This document shows positions 6,828-14,124 of a stretch of DNA of 14,124 nt, piece by piece. The translations under genes were made by a program, and so were the position numbers. Positions within the stretch are counted from its first letter, which is position 1. Every line of letters starts with the position of its first letter. Source of the stretch: Pseudomonadota bacterium (lineage in GTDB: Bacteria; Pseudomonadota; Alphaproteobacteria; Micropepsales; Micropepsaceae); assembly GCA_021817355.1 (NCBI GenBank), contig JAKAVI010000107.1, positions 1 to 14,124 of the forward strand, written 5' to 3'. Below the pieces are notes generated by a model, which was not told where the DNA came from, made no database searches, and saw only the letters and a list, made by a program, of their open reading frames with translations.

Positions 6828-6904
6828 TGGTGTCGCCGACAGGATTCGAACCTGTGGCCCCGAGATTAGGAATCTCGTGCTCTATCCTACTGAGCTACGG
6901 CGAC
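6828..6904 (-). tRNA. tRNA-Arg (anticodon CCU)
   Basis: A complete 77-nt cloverleaf on the minus strand including the encoded 3' CCA. Acceptor arm GTCGCCG pairs with CGGCGAC; the D arm is GCTC/GAGC; the anticodon arm CGAGA/TCTCG encloses the loop TTCCTAA, giving anticodon CCT for AGG codons; the T arm ACAGG/CCTGT encloses TTCGAAT. The sequence closely resembles other proteobacterial tRNA-Arg(CCU) genes. Its 3' end faces the catabolic cluster on the left, the side where elements that integrate into tRNA 3' ends would lie. Confidence 0.98.
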
Positions 6905-7049
6905 GCCGGAAATCCTGATACACCAGCTATAGTGCCCCGCCAATCGCGAAGACATTGTTTCACCATTTCCGGCATCAGGCTTTGCTCCAGAAGGTCGCGG
7001 CAGCAGCGGACCCATAACGGCGCCAGACTGCAATCGGAAAAGTCTCGCC

Positions 7050-7066
7050 TGGCGCAGGAGGCGCCA
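7050..7066. repeat. Inverted repeat / hairpin
   Basis: TGGCGC (7050-7055) and GCGCCA (7061-7066) form a perfect 6-bp stem with a 5-nt AGGAG loop. No T-run follows on either strand, so it is not a standard intrinsic terminator. Confidence 0.35.
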
Positions 7067-8010
7067 ACAGCGCGTCCCAGACCCTGCGGCGCGGGGGCTC
7101 GATCATTGGCCTGCGCACTCCTGCTCTCAGGACGCCCGCAAATTCACTTTACGATATGGGAGAACCTACACGATCGCTCGCCTCCTCGGCAGCGGGCGGC
7201 AATCGATGAAGGCTGTGCCCAAGGCGGTGCCCCCTGCATGTCCCCTTGGGGCTAAGCGCCAGTCAGCCAGGCAAAGCTTCCCCTTCCGATGCTCACGCAG
7301 CGAAGACTGATTCTCTGCTTCACCCAATGGGGGGGTCTGCTGACTGAAAATTCCGCCGAGGACAAGCTTGACCCAGCGAGAGCCAGTGATGTCCTAGAAT
7401 TGTCACACCTCCGTCATGCCTTCGAAGTGGTCAGCTTTGTCCGCTCCGGCTGGCCACTTGCCCCGGCGAAAAAGGGGCCTCAGGAGTGCCCCTGACTACC
7501 GCGGCACCGCCAGGACGCGCGCAGCGAGCATGACATCTCATGGCCCATGCACTCTCGGATACACTTGCCGCGTCACCTGCAAAGTCCTGGGACATGCCCA
7601 CAGCCCGTAGCGTTTGGAGCTGGAATTGGCGCCAAATCCTGCATCTGCCGCCCTCCAAAACGATCAGTGTTTCCAAAAGGATGCGAGAGCATCGCGGCGA
7701 GGTTCAAAGGGCGATGGCAGGCCCGTCGCGCGGCTGCCTTCAGAGAGGTGGCTCGCGCAGGGACCCATCTGCGCAAAGCCATTAGCAGGGCCGACGGAAC
7801 GCAGCAGCATCCGAAGGACCGCCAACCCTGTGCCGAAAAATCCCTGCGGGGAGATGGTGAAGCCGCAGCGTTTGCCTTATATACCCGCCGCCCTAGGGCA
7901 GGTTGGCGCAGCGCATTGGGGGCAATGCCCGGCCAACTTGCTGCCGCAGATTTGACAAAAGCCCCAAGCATAAGGGCGCCCATCGCCGTCGCACAGAGCG
8001 GCGCGGCAGG

Positions 8011-8040
8011 GCCGATCGGCGAGGATCTTTACCGATCCTC
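8011..8040. promoter_or_regulatory. Palindrome plus hairpin upstream of the polysaccharide synthase gene
   Basis: A perfect 10-bp palindrome GCCGATCGGC (8011-8020) abuts a perfect 7-bp inverted repeat GAGGATC-TTTACC-GATCCTC (8021-8040). A -10-like TAGAAT lies at 8068-8073 without a good -35, and the synthase ATG is at 8097. Position suggests an operator or attenuator-like leader for that gene, or the end of an upstream transcript; no T-run follows. Confidence 0.4.
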
Positions 8041-8096
8041 CGGCACGATCAGTCAGTCGCTCTGGTCTAGAATTTGGCCTTCGGGGCAGAACACGT

Positions 8097-11000
8097 ATGA
8101 CAGAAAAGCCAGTTTTTTTCGACGCGAGCGGCAAGCGCGCGGTGCGAATTTCTGCGATTGGCTGGACCGTGGCCATCGTCTCCACGTTGGTGGGAATGTA
8201 TTTTCTTGCCAGCCTTTTTGTGACGTCGCCGCTCTCCGGCCTCAAGATGCCCGGGCAGCTGGTGGCGATCAAAACCGCGGCGCTTGAACGCAAGGCCGAG
8301 GCGCCGGGCCTCGTCGACCTGGCAGAATCGATGGCGCAAAGGCTGCGTGCCCGGCGGGCGCACCTCGCGGCCTTGCGCCGGCTGCGCAACGAACGGCGCA
8401 TGCGTGCCCTTCCGCTCTCGCGCGCCATGCTGCCGCACAAAGGTCGACCGCTCTCCATCGCGTTTTTCCCCAGTTGGGCGTCCGCCGATAACGTCTATCC
8501 CGCGCTCAAACAGGCCCTGCCAAGGCTCGACGCCATCATGCCGACCTGGCTTGATCTGTCGGGGCCAAATGCCACGCTGAATACAAATTTCAGCAATCGT
8601 CTTTATCAATATGTACTGCGCAACAAGCCCAACACGGCCATCCTACCTGTCCTGCAAAATGCCTCGGGCGGTGCCTTTCATGGCAAGGAGCTGGCGAGTC
8701 TCCTCGCCAATCCGGCGCGGCGCAGAGCCTTGATCGACGGTGTGACCCAATTCATCTGGTCTCACCACCTGCAGGGTATCTGCGTCGATTTCGAGAACGT
8801 ACCGCCTCGTTCCTACCATGATCTGTGGCTGTTCCTTTACGAGCTGCACAAGCAGTTTCGTCCACATGGCTGGACCATTGCCCAGGCGGCACCGTTTGAC
8901 GACAGCTCCTGGCCTTTCGCTGCCTACGCCCGTGTGATCGACTACACCGTGCTCATGGCCTATGACGAACACACCCAGACGGACAATCCGGGCGCCGTTG
9001 CCGGACAAGACTGGTTCGAATCGCAGCTGGACAAGCGCATGAAGGTGCTGGCGCCCAGCCACACCATCATCGCCATCGGCGCCTATGGCTATGACTGGAA
9101 CAAGGACGGTACCTACGAACTCAGTTTCCAACAGGCAATGATTGATGCCCATGACGCGGGGGCAGACGTACGCTTTGATGGAGCCACCAACAACCCGCAT
9201 TTTTCCTATGAGCAGAATGGCGAGCGGCACGACGTCTGGTTCCTCGACGCAGCCACCGCCTTCGACGACATCCACGCTGCCGACATCTATCAGCCGGCGG
9301 GTTATGCAGTGTGGCGTCTTGGCTCGGAAGATCCCGCCGTATGGAGCGTGATGGGGCGCCCCTATGGAGCACCGGTTCCCAACACCCTTTACCGGATCCC
9401 GTTCGAGAGCGACATTGATACCGAAGGTGCGGGTGAGATTCTGCGCGTCGAAGCAGAACCCCAAACCGGTACCCGTACCCTCGAAATCGACAGCCAGACC
9501 GGTGATATCGATGACGAGCACTACACCCGCCTTCCCTCCACCTATGTGGTGCGCCAGTTTGGCGCCCATTACGGCAAGGAGGTCGCGCTGACCTTCGATG
9601 ACGGCCCTGATCCGGAGTGGACGCCAAAAATTCTCCACATCCTGAAGCAAAAGCACGTTCCAGCCACCTTCTTCATCATCGGCGCCAATGCAGAAGCCAA
9701 TCCCGGGCTTGTCCAGGATCTTGTCGATCATGGCGAAGAGGTAGGTGACCACACCTACACCCATCCCAATCTCGCCGATACGGCGAATGAAGGCACGCGG
9801 CTGGAACTAAACGCGACGCAGCGTCTGTTTGAGGCGCTGACCGGTCGTTCCTTGCGTCTCTTCCGTCCGCCGTATCTCGGCGACGCTGAACCGTCGGACG
9901 TCGACGAGCTCATCCCGGTCGAGGTCGCCCAGGATCTGGGTTACATCACGGTCGGCGAACACGTCGATCCGCGCGACTGGGCACGGCCGGGGACGCAAAC
10001 GATTATCGCTCGGGTGATGAAAGAGATCCATCAGTCGAGCCGCCACAATCGCTACCCCACCAACATCATCTTGCTGCATGACGGTGGTGGCGATCGTGCC
10101 CAGACCGTGGCGGCACTGCCGGTGATCATCGACCACCTGCGTGCGCAGGGATACCATTTCGTACGCGTGTCCGATCTGGCCGGACTGACGCCAAAGGAAG
10201 CCATGCCTCCTTTGCCCATGACGGTGCAGCTTCTGACCGATCGCGTGGTATTTCTGACCATGAGTTCCATCGGCCATGCGCTCTACTGGTGTTTTCTTCT
10301 GGCCATTTTCCTCGGCATAGGGCGCATGGTGATGCTGGTGGGTCTGGCATTGTGGCGTCGTGGCCGGACGAAGGCCGAATTCGATGCTCCGCCTGCAGAA
10401 GAGACGTTTGCGGTCTCGGTCATCATTCCAGCCTTTAACGAAGAAAGCGTCATTCAGCGCACGGTACGCGGCATTCTCAACCAAACCTATCGCCGTCTGG
10501 AGCTGATTGTCATCGACGACGGCTCCAGGGACAACACAAGCGGTGTGTTGCAGGAAGCGTTTGGGCAGGATCCGCGGATCAGCCTGGTGAGAGTACAAAA
10601 TGGCGGCAAGGCGCGCGCGCTTAATACCGGCCTTGCCCTGGCCAAAGGCGAGATCATCGTGGCGATGGACGCTGACACCGAATTTGCCCGCGATACCATT
10701 GCCCGCCTTGTGCGCTGGTTCAGCGATGAGCACATCGGCGCTGTCGCCGGCAACGCCAAGGTTGGCAACCGCATCAACATGATCACGCGCTGGCAGGCTC
10801 TGGAATATGTCGTTTCGCAGAATCTGGAGCGGCGGGCGCTCGCGGCGCTGGGCACAGTGACCGTGGTTCCAGGTGCCGTAGGCGCGTGGCGCAAGTCCAT
10901 GCTGACCGAGCTTGGTGGCTTTCGCATGGATACGCTCGCCGAAGATCAGGATCTGACGATCGCGGTGCAACGGGCCGGCTGGCGGATCAAGTTCGACTCT

Positions 11001-11543
11001 TCGGCGATTGCCTGGACCGAAGCCCCCTCCACGGTGCGTGGCCTTGCCAAGCAGCGCTTCCGCTGGGCCTTCGGCACCCTGCAATGCCTGTGGAAGTACC
11101 GCGACATGACCTTTAACCGGCGTTATGGCGCCCTTGGCACGGTCGCTCTGCCGTCGGTGTGGCTGTTCCAGATCGTCCTCACCGCTCTTGCACCGCTTGC
11201 TGACCTGTTGCTCGTCTGGCAGCTCGCCTGGCAGTATCTCGCCTACGTCCAGCATGGCAGCGAGTACAACGATACCAGTCTCAAACTGACGCTGGTCTAT
11301 TACGGGGTCTTCGTTGTCGTCGATCTGACTTCCGCGATCGTCGGCTTCCTTCTGGAAAAGCGGGAGCAGTGGAGCCTTTTGTGGTGGCTCATGCTGCAGC
11401 GCTTCGGCTACCGCCAGATCATGTACTACGTGGTGGTACGTTCCTTGTGGAGCGCCGTGCGCGGGGTCGTCGTAGGCTGGAACAAGATCGAACGCACCGG
11501 CACGGTGCGGGTCCGTGAGGTACCGGAACAGCCTATAGCCTGA
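8097..11543 (+). CDS. Membrane GH18-like / polysaccharide deacetylase / GT2 glycosyltransferase fusion
   Basis: Predicted three-domain enzyme of 1148 residues that would polymerise, deacetylate and trim or bind an N-acetylhexosamine polymer at the inner membrane. A short cytoplasmic tail precedes a membrane helix (about 18-43). Next comes a GH18-like barrel (about 110-430) with catalytic-type ICVDFENV, Glu233. A NodB domain (about 490-700) has TFDDGP (499-504), DHTYTHP with His552 and His556 as metal ligands, RPPY (590-593) and LLHDGG (659-664). A membrane helix near 720-750 leads to a cytoplasmic GT2 domain with VIDD (805-808), DAD (858-860), AEDQD (948-952) and QRFRW (986-990), the processive-synthase signature, followed by three or more C-terminal membrane helices. 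Functions resemble PgaB plus PgaC of poly-N-acetylglucosamine export, joined in one chain. The ATG at 8097 has a weak ribosome site. The exact polymer is inferred. Confidence 0.93.
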   Translation: MTEKPVFFDASGKRAVRISAIGWTVAIVSTLVGMYFLASLFVTSPLSGLKMPGQLVAIKTAALERKAEAPGLVDLAESMAQRLRARRAHLAALRRLRNERRMRALPLSRAMLPHKGRPLSIAFFPSWASADNVYPALKQALPRLDAIMPTWLDLSGPNATLNTNFSNRLYQYVLRNKPNTAILPVLQNASGGAFHGKELASLLANPARRRALIDGVTQFIWSHHLQGICVDFENVPPRSYHDLWLFLYELHKQFRPHGWTIAQAAPFDDSSWPFAAYARVIDYTVLMAYDEHTQTDNPGAVAGQDWFESQLDKRMKVLAPSHTIIAIGAYGYDWNKDGTYELSFQQAMIDAHDAGADVRFDGATNNPHFSYEQNGERHDVWFLDAATAFDDIHAADIYQPAGYAVWRLGSEDPAVWSVMGRPYGAPVPNTLYRIPFESDIDTEGAGEILRVEAEPQTGTRTLEIDSQTGDIDDEHYTRLPSTYVVRQFGAHYGKEVALTFDDGPDPEWTPKILHILKQKHVPATFFIIGANAEANPGLVQDLVDHGEEVGDHTYTHPNLADTANEGTRLELNATQRLFEALTGRSLRLFRPPYLGDAEPSDVDELIPVEVAQDLGYITVGEHVDPRDWARPGTQTIIARVMKEIHQSSRHNRYPTNIILLHDGGGDRAQTVAALPVIIDHLRAQGYHFVRVSDLAGLTPKEAMPPLPMTVQLLTDRVVFLTMSSIGHALYWCFLLAIFLGIGRMVMLVGLALWRRGRTKAEFDAPPAEETFAVSVIIPAFNEESVIQRTVRGILNQTYRRLELIVIDDGSRDNTSGVLQEAFGQDPRISLVRVQNGGKARALNTGLALAKGEIIVAMDADTEFARDTIARLVRWFSDEHIGAVAGNAKVGNRINMITRWQALEYVVSQNLERRALAALGTVTVVPGAVGAWRKSMLTELGGFRMDTLAEDQDLTIAVQRAGWRIKFDSSAIAWTEAPSTVRGLAKQRFRWAFGTLQCLWKYRDMTFNRRYGALGTVALPSVWLFQIVLTALAPLADLLLVWQLAWQYLAYVQHGSEYNDTSLKLTLVYYGVFVVVDLTSAIVGFLLEKREQWSLLWWLMLQRFGYRQIMYYVVVRSLWSAVRGVVVGWNKIERTGTVRVREVPEQPIA

Positions 11544-11635
11544 CGCGCGTCCATCTTTTGTCACACGCCGGCTTGCAGCAGTCACGGCCCTCCATCGTTG
11601 GGTTCATAGCGCGAGTATGTCGCGCACCCAGCATC

Positions 11636-11643
11636 AGGGAGGA
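11636..11643 (+). promoter_or_regulatory. Strong ribosome binding site fixing the start of the Gly/Ala-rich protein
   Basis: AGGGAGGA ends five bases before the ATG at 11649, a near-ideal Shine-Dalgarno match that supports this start over later Met codons. Confidence 0.7.
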
Positions 11644-11648
11644 CCATT

Positions 11649-12359
11649 ATGCAGCGCATCAGGACCGTAAAACTTTTAGGAGTGGCCTTTTTGTGTGGCG
11701 CCATGACAGCTGGCGGACCCGCGCTGGCAGGCGGACTGCTTGGCGGCGGCTTGGTTGGCGGTGGAATGCTTGGCGGCAACATGGCGGCCGGCCTGGGTGC
11801 CAGCATGGGCCCAACCATGAGCGCCGCGGGCGGGCTGTCCGGCACGAGCGCAATTAGCGCGCCAATGACGGGAGCCAGCCCTGGCGCCAGCGCCAATCTC
11901 GGCGCCAGTGCCAATGCCAGTCTGAATGGACCAGATCTTGGCACCGCAGCGCAGACCGCGGGGAACTTGGCCGCCGCCGGACAGAATACCGCCAGCAACG
12001 CCATCAGCGCGGGTGAAACCAGTGCCATGAGCGGGCTCAACACCGCGGCAAACAGCAGTGCTGCCGCAGCCGGCTCTCTCACTACGGCCACGACGGCAGT
12101 TCAGGATGGCGTTACCGCCGGCGCCAGCACCGTAGCAACCGCGCCGCAGGCCCAGGAGACGCTGTCTGCGGGAGGAAGCGGGGCCGGAACGCTGCAGAGC
12201 GCCGCGACACAGATTGCACAGGGTAGCGGCACGCTTTCATCGAGCGCCGATGGCGGGGCCTCAGCCGGTGGCGGGACCACGCAAAATTCTACCTCCGCGA
12301 CGCCTCGGCCGGCGCCTGGCAAAACCAGCCATGGCCGTCCGGGCGCCTCGCAGAACTGA
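11649..12359 (+). CDS. Secreted Gly/Ala/Ser-rich low-complexity protein of unknown function
   Basis: 236 residues, not assignable to a family I recognise. Residues 1 to about 27 form a signal peptide: basic MQRIRTVK, hydrophobic LLGVAFLCGAM, then a GGPALA cleavage site. The mature part is almost entirely Gly, Ala, Ser, Thr, Asn and Gln with very few charged residues. It opens with a glycine-loop stretch (GGLLGGGLVGGGMLGGN), contains a tandem GASANL/GASANA pair encoded by an 18-bp near repeat (11883-11900, 11901-11918), and ends in a Pro/basic tail (RPAPGKTSHGRPG). No cysteines remain after the signal, and no membrane helix or catalytic motif is seen. It follows the polysaccharide synthase by 105 bp on the same strand, so a matrix or cell-surface role is possible but only inferred. 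The ideal ribosome site and signal peptide argue that it is real despite the skewed composition. Confidence 0.75.
   Translation: MQRIRTVKLLGVAFLCGAMTAGGPALAGGLLGGGLVGGGMLGGNMAAGLGASMGPTMSAAGGLSGTSAISAPMTGASPGASANLGASANASLNGPDLGTAAQTAGNLAAAGQNTASNAISAGETSAMSGLNTAANSSAAAAGSLTTATTAVQDGVTAGASTVATAPQAQETLSAGGSGAGTLQSAATQIAQGSGTLSSSADGGASAGGGTTQNSTSATPRPAPGKTSHGRPGASQN
11883..11918 (+). repeat. 18-bp tandem near-repeat inside the Gly/Ala-rich gene
   Basis: Two adjacent 18-bp units beginning GGCGCCAG, differing at a few positions, encode GASANL and GASANA. It is part of the low-complexity body of the secreted protein. Confidence 0.5.
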
Positions 12360-12377
12360 GGTAAAGGTTCCGGGGTT

Positions 12378-12398
12378 GGGCCGGCAGGTCGCCGGCCC
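12378..12398. terminator. GC-rich hairpin between convergent genes, likely bidirectional terminator
   Basis: GGGCCGGC (12378-12385), loop AGGTC, GCCGGCCC (12391-12398): a perfect 8-bp all-GC stem. It lies 18 bp after the stop of the Gly/Ala-rich gene and 47 bp beyond the stop of the convergent oxidoreductase beta gene. No T-run follows on either strand, so termination, if it occurs here, is not of the textbook intrinsic type. Confidence 0.55.
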
Positions 12399-12445
12399 CT
12401 CGCCCACCAAGCACCCCGCTCCAGCGCGCACCTTGGGGGTGAAGA

Positions 12446-13498
12446 TCAGCGATAACCGTCATTGATGGCGGCAAGCACCTTCGACCCTGGGCAGAGTTCA
12501 AGCTCGCCCAGCGTGTTGAGCGGCAGTTTAGTGGTCCCCAACGCCGCATGAAGATCCTCCGCTTCGGGATCAAGAAAAAGCAGCCCGGTCACGACCTCAC
12601 CGCGCGCATGATGTTCCTGCAGATAGGCCATGGCCTTGCCTCGATCACGCGGATCATAGTCGGCCTGGAGCTTGGACAGCTTGAGCAGGGAGCCATCGTG
12701 CTGACGCACGGTCACGACCTCGCCGGGTGCGTAATCGACGGTGATTTCCGCCTTGCCCTCGATGACGTCGACACGGTTGACCGCCTCGTTATGGGCACGC
12801 ACGAAATCATATGACTTCGTCGATTGCGGATTGTTGTTGAACTGCACGCAGGGAGAAATGACGTCCAGCACCGCAACCCCACGATGGGACAGGGCGGCCT
12901 TCAGCAACGGCACCAGCTGCTTCTTGTCCCCCGAAAACGAGCGGGCGACAAAGCTTGCGCCCAGAACCAGGGCCATGGACACAAGGTCGATGGGCGCATC
13001 GTGATTCACGGCAGTCTTGCTCTTTGAGCCCTTGTCCGCGGTGGCCGAAAACTGGCCCTTGGTCAGACCATAGACGCCGTTGTTTTCGCACACATAAACC
13101 ATGTTGACACCCCGGCGCATGGCGTGGGCAAATTGGCCAATGCCAATGGATGCGGAATCGCCATCGCCGGACACGCCAAGATAGATGAGATCGCGGTTCG
13201 CCAGATTGGCGCCAGTGAGCACGCTGGGCATACGCCCGTGCACCGAATTGAAGCCATGGCTCTGCCCAAGAAAATAATCCGGGGTCTTTGATGAACAGCC
13301 GATGCCGGAGAGCTTGGCCACCCGATGAGGCTCGATCGAGAGCTCGAAACAGGCCTGGATAAGTGCGGCGGAAATCGAATCATGGCCACAGCCGGCGCAG
13401 AGTGTCGAAATCCGCCCTTCATAGTCGCGATGAGTAAAGCCAAGGGCATTGGTTGCAATGTCCTTGTGGTGCAGCTTTGGCTTGGCGATATAGGTCAT
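12446..13498 (-). CDS. 2-oxoacid:ferredoxin oxidoreductase, beta subunit
   Basis: Thiamine-diphosphate and iron-sulfur subunit of the enzyme that oxidatively decarboxylates a 2-oxoacid (probably 2-oxoglutarate, KorB type) to the acyl-CoA, passing electrons to ferredoxin. 350 residues, normal for the family. The [4Fe-4S] ligands are Cys34 and Cys37 (CAGCGH), Cys68 (GIGCSS) and Cys217 (SPCVQF). The diphosphate motif is GDGDS (111-115) ending in NNGVYGLT (139-146). The ATG at 13498 has AAAGGA about nine bases upstream. It follows the alpha subunit on the same strand across a 130-bp gap that is longer than usual for this pair and holds only a GCCAG-N6-CTGGC repeat (13583-13598). 2-oxoglutarate and pyruvate types cannot be told apart with certainty from this subunit; the two-subunit layout favours the Kor type. 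Confidence 0.93.
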   Translation of the reverse strand: MTYIAKPKLHHKDIATNALGFTHRDYEGRISTLCAGCGHDSISAALIQACFELSIEPHRVAKLSGIGCSSKTPDYFLGQSHGFNSVHGRMPSVLTGANLANRDLIYLGVSGDGDSASIGIGQFAHAMRRGVNMVYVCENNGVYGLTKGQFSATADKGSKSKTAVNHDAPIDLVSMALVLGASFVARSFSGDKKQLVPLLKAALSHRGVAVLDVISPCVQFNNNPQSTKSYDFVRAHNEAVNRVDVIEGKAEITVDYAPGEVVTVRQHDGSLLKLSKLQADYDPRDRGKAMAYLQEHHARGEVVTGLLFLDPEAEDLHAALGTTKLPLNTLGELELCPGSKVLAAINDGYR

Positions 13499-13628
13499 GG
13501 GCGCAGTCCTTTATGTTGCCCGTCCATTTCATGGATGCGCTGGTCTTGCCCAGCGCCCCCCTGCGTTTGCTGCTGACGCCAAGCCAGAGCTGACTGGCAA
13601 GGACCCGTCACAAGCCATGAGAGGGCGT

Positions 13629-14124
13629 TCATTCCGCAGCTTCCTTACGCCCGAGCAGGGTCATGCGCTCCGCGACCGCATTCGAGATAAATCGCGCGGT
13701 AATGGGTGTGCCGTCGTAGTGCAGCACCGCAATTAATCTCGCCGGATCGATCGCGCATTCGTTGACGATCATCTTCAGGAGCTGGGCATCGCGGTTCTGC
13801 TCGACGACGAAGACCTGCTCATGATCGTGAATGAAATCGCTCACGGCATCACTGAAGGGAAAAGCCCGAACCCGCAGCGTATCAAGATGCAGGCCCTGCG
13901 CCTCCAGCCTGGCGAGCGCCTCGTCCATGGCAGGCGCCGTCGAGCCATAGTAGATGGCGCCAAATCGGGCCTGCTCCGCTGCGTTGCGGCGCACGGGTGC
14001 GGGCACCAGCGTTGCGGCGGTGCCGAACTTGCGCAGCAGGCGCTGCATGTTGTCGACGTAGACTGCGCCCTCCTCGCTATAGCGCGCGTAACGGTCGCGC
14101 GAGGTACCGCGGGTGAAATAAGCC
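13629..14124 (-). CDS. 2-oxoacid:ferredoxin oxidoreductase, alpha subunit, C-terminal end (runs off right edge)
   Basis: The frame is open from the right edge to a TGA at 13629-13631, giving 164 codons of the C-terminus. The Met codon at 14048 is internal, since the reading continues upstream as AYFTRGTSRDRYARYSEEGAVYVDN, which matches the family's FxxRGTxxDxYARYSE region. The remaining part contains the beta-strand-rich C-terminal domain (AIYYGSTAPAMDEAL, LRVRAFPF, VFVVEQNRDAQLL), typical of the transketolase C-terminal fold of KorA-type subunits. It precedes the beta subunit in the same transcription unit, so the two form one enzyme. The N-terminal gamma-like and pyrimidine-binding domains lie outside the window. 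Confidence 0.9.
   Translation of the reverse strand, partial: AYFTRGTSRDRYARYSEEGAVYVDNMQRLLRKFGTAATLVPAPVRRNAAEQARFGAIYYGSTAPAMDEALARLEAQGLHLDTLRVRAFPFSDAVSDFIHDHEQVFVVEQNRDAQLLKMIVNECAIDPARLIAVLHYDGTPITARFISNAVAERMTLLGRKEAAE

Larger units (their letters stand above)
6905..8096. other. 1.2-kb intergenic region without a convincing gene
   Basis: No open frame here has a recognisable family motif, and those present overlap one another on both strands with compositions that look random. Known structured RNAs that I looked for by signature (RNase P, tmRNA, SRP RNA, cobalamin riboswitch B12 box) are not apparent. Structure that can be seen: a TGGCGC-AGGAG-GCGCCA hairpin (7050-7066) and the inverted-repeat block at 8011-8040. 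The region could hold decayed genes or an undescribed small RNA; neither is shown. Confidence 0.5.

Noticed and set aside
6830..7255. Plus-strand open frame beginning MSPTGFEPVAPRLG
   Set aside because: Its start lies inside the tRNA-Arg gene read backwards; this is a well-known artefact of translating the antisense of a tRNA, and the rest has no family features.
7573..7983. 136-codon minus-strand frame in the gap
   Set aside because: No recognisable motif and a composition like non-coding GC-rich DNA; not enough to call a gene.
6905..8096. Cobalamin riboswitch, considered because of the B12 enzyme
   Set aside because: No B12 box or other conserved riboswitch core was found by eye here or upstream of the mutase.
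7547..8287. 246-codon plus-strand frame overlapping the start of the synthase
   Set aside because: It runs into the synthase in another frame, shows no family motif, and has an odd Arg/Cys-rich composition.
8643..9764. 373-codon open frame on the minus strand
   Set aside because: Shadow of the GH18/NodB part of the synthase, with no recognisable domain.
9807..11585. 592-codon open frame on the minus strand
   Set aside because: It lies wholly opposite the polysaccharide synthase, whose NodB and GT2 motifs are intact in the plus frame; long antisense frames are common in GC-rich genes.
1..14124. CRISPR arrays, insertion sequences, integrases, toxin-antitoxin pairs
   Set aside because: No regularly spaced repeats, transposase or integrase motifs, or recognisable toxin-antitoxin genes were seen.

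Overview
The window looks like a piece of a Gram-negative chromosome, most likely an alphaproteobacterium. Reasons: a TonB-dependent outer-membrane receptor, moderately high GC throughout, a proteobacterial-type tRNA-Arg(CCU), and a very large membrane polysaccharide synthase joining GH18-like, NodB and GT2 domains. The lineage call is an inference from gene content; no 16S or marker gene is present.

Left part (1-6709) is a catabolic gene cluster. On the minus strand, in transcription order, lie an iron-containing alcohol dehydrogenase (3320-4495), a TetR-type regulator (2605-3234, TTG start), a CaiC-like acyl-CoA ligase (892-2505) and a TonB-dependent receptor that runs off the left edge (1-768). 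Divergent from them on the plus strand is a two-subunit coenzyme-B12 acyl-CoA mutase: large subunit 4638-6269, and a small cobalamin-binding subunit 6287-6709 with a TTG start. A working model is import of a substrate by the receptor, CoA activation by the ligase, carbon-skeleton rearrangement by the mutase, and an oxidoreductase step by the dehydrogenase, under TetR control. The mutase is related to 2-hydroxyisobutyryl-CoA, isobutyryl-CoA and methylmalonyl-CoA mutases. By-eye alignment shows changes at nearly every residue known to read the substrate: Leu, Glu, Cys, and Asn in place of the near-invariant His. It is therefore a good candidate for an undescribed mutase reaction and is the main finding here. 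Promoter-like and palindromic elements lie upstream of the ligase, the receptor and the mutase, and parts of them are shared.

Middle part (6710-8096) holds a complete tRNA-Arg(CCU) on the minus strand (6828-6904), followed by about 1.2 kb in which I see no convincing gene, only some inverted repeats. The tRNA separates the accessory-looking cluster from what follows.

Right part (8097-14124) holds the 1148-residue synthase (8097-11543), a small secreted Gly/Ala/Ser-rich protein (11649-12359), a GC-rich hairpin between convergent genes (12378-12398), and a 2-oxoacid:ferredoxin oxidoreductase. Its beta subunit is complete (12446-13498, minus) and the C-terminal end of its alpha subunit runs off the right edge (13629-14124, minus). 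These look like housekeeping or envelope functions unrelated to the left cluster.
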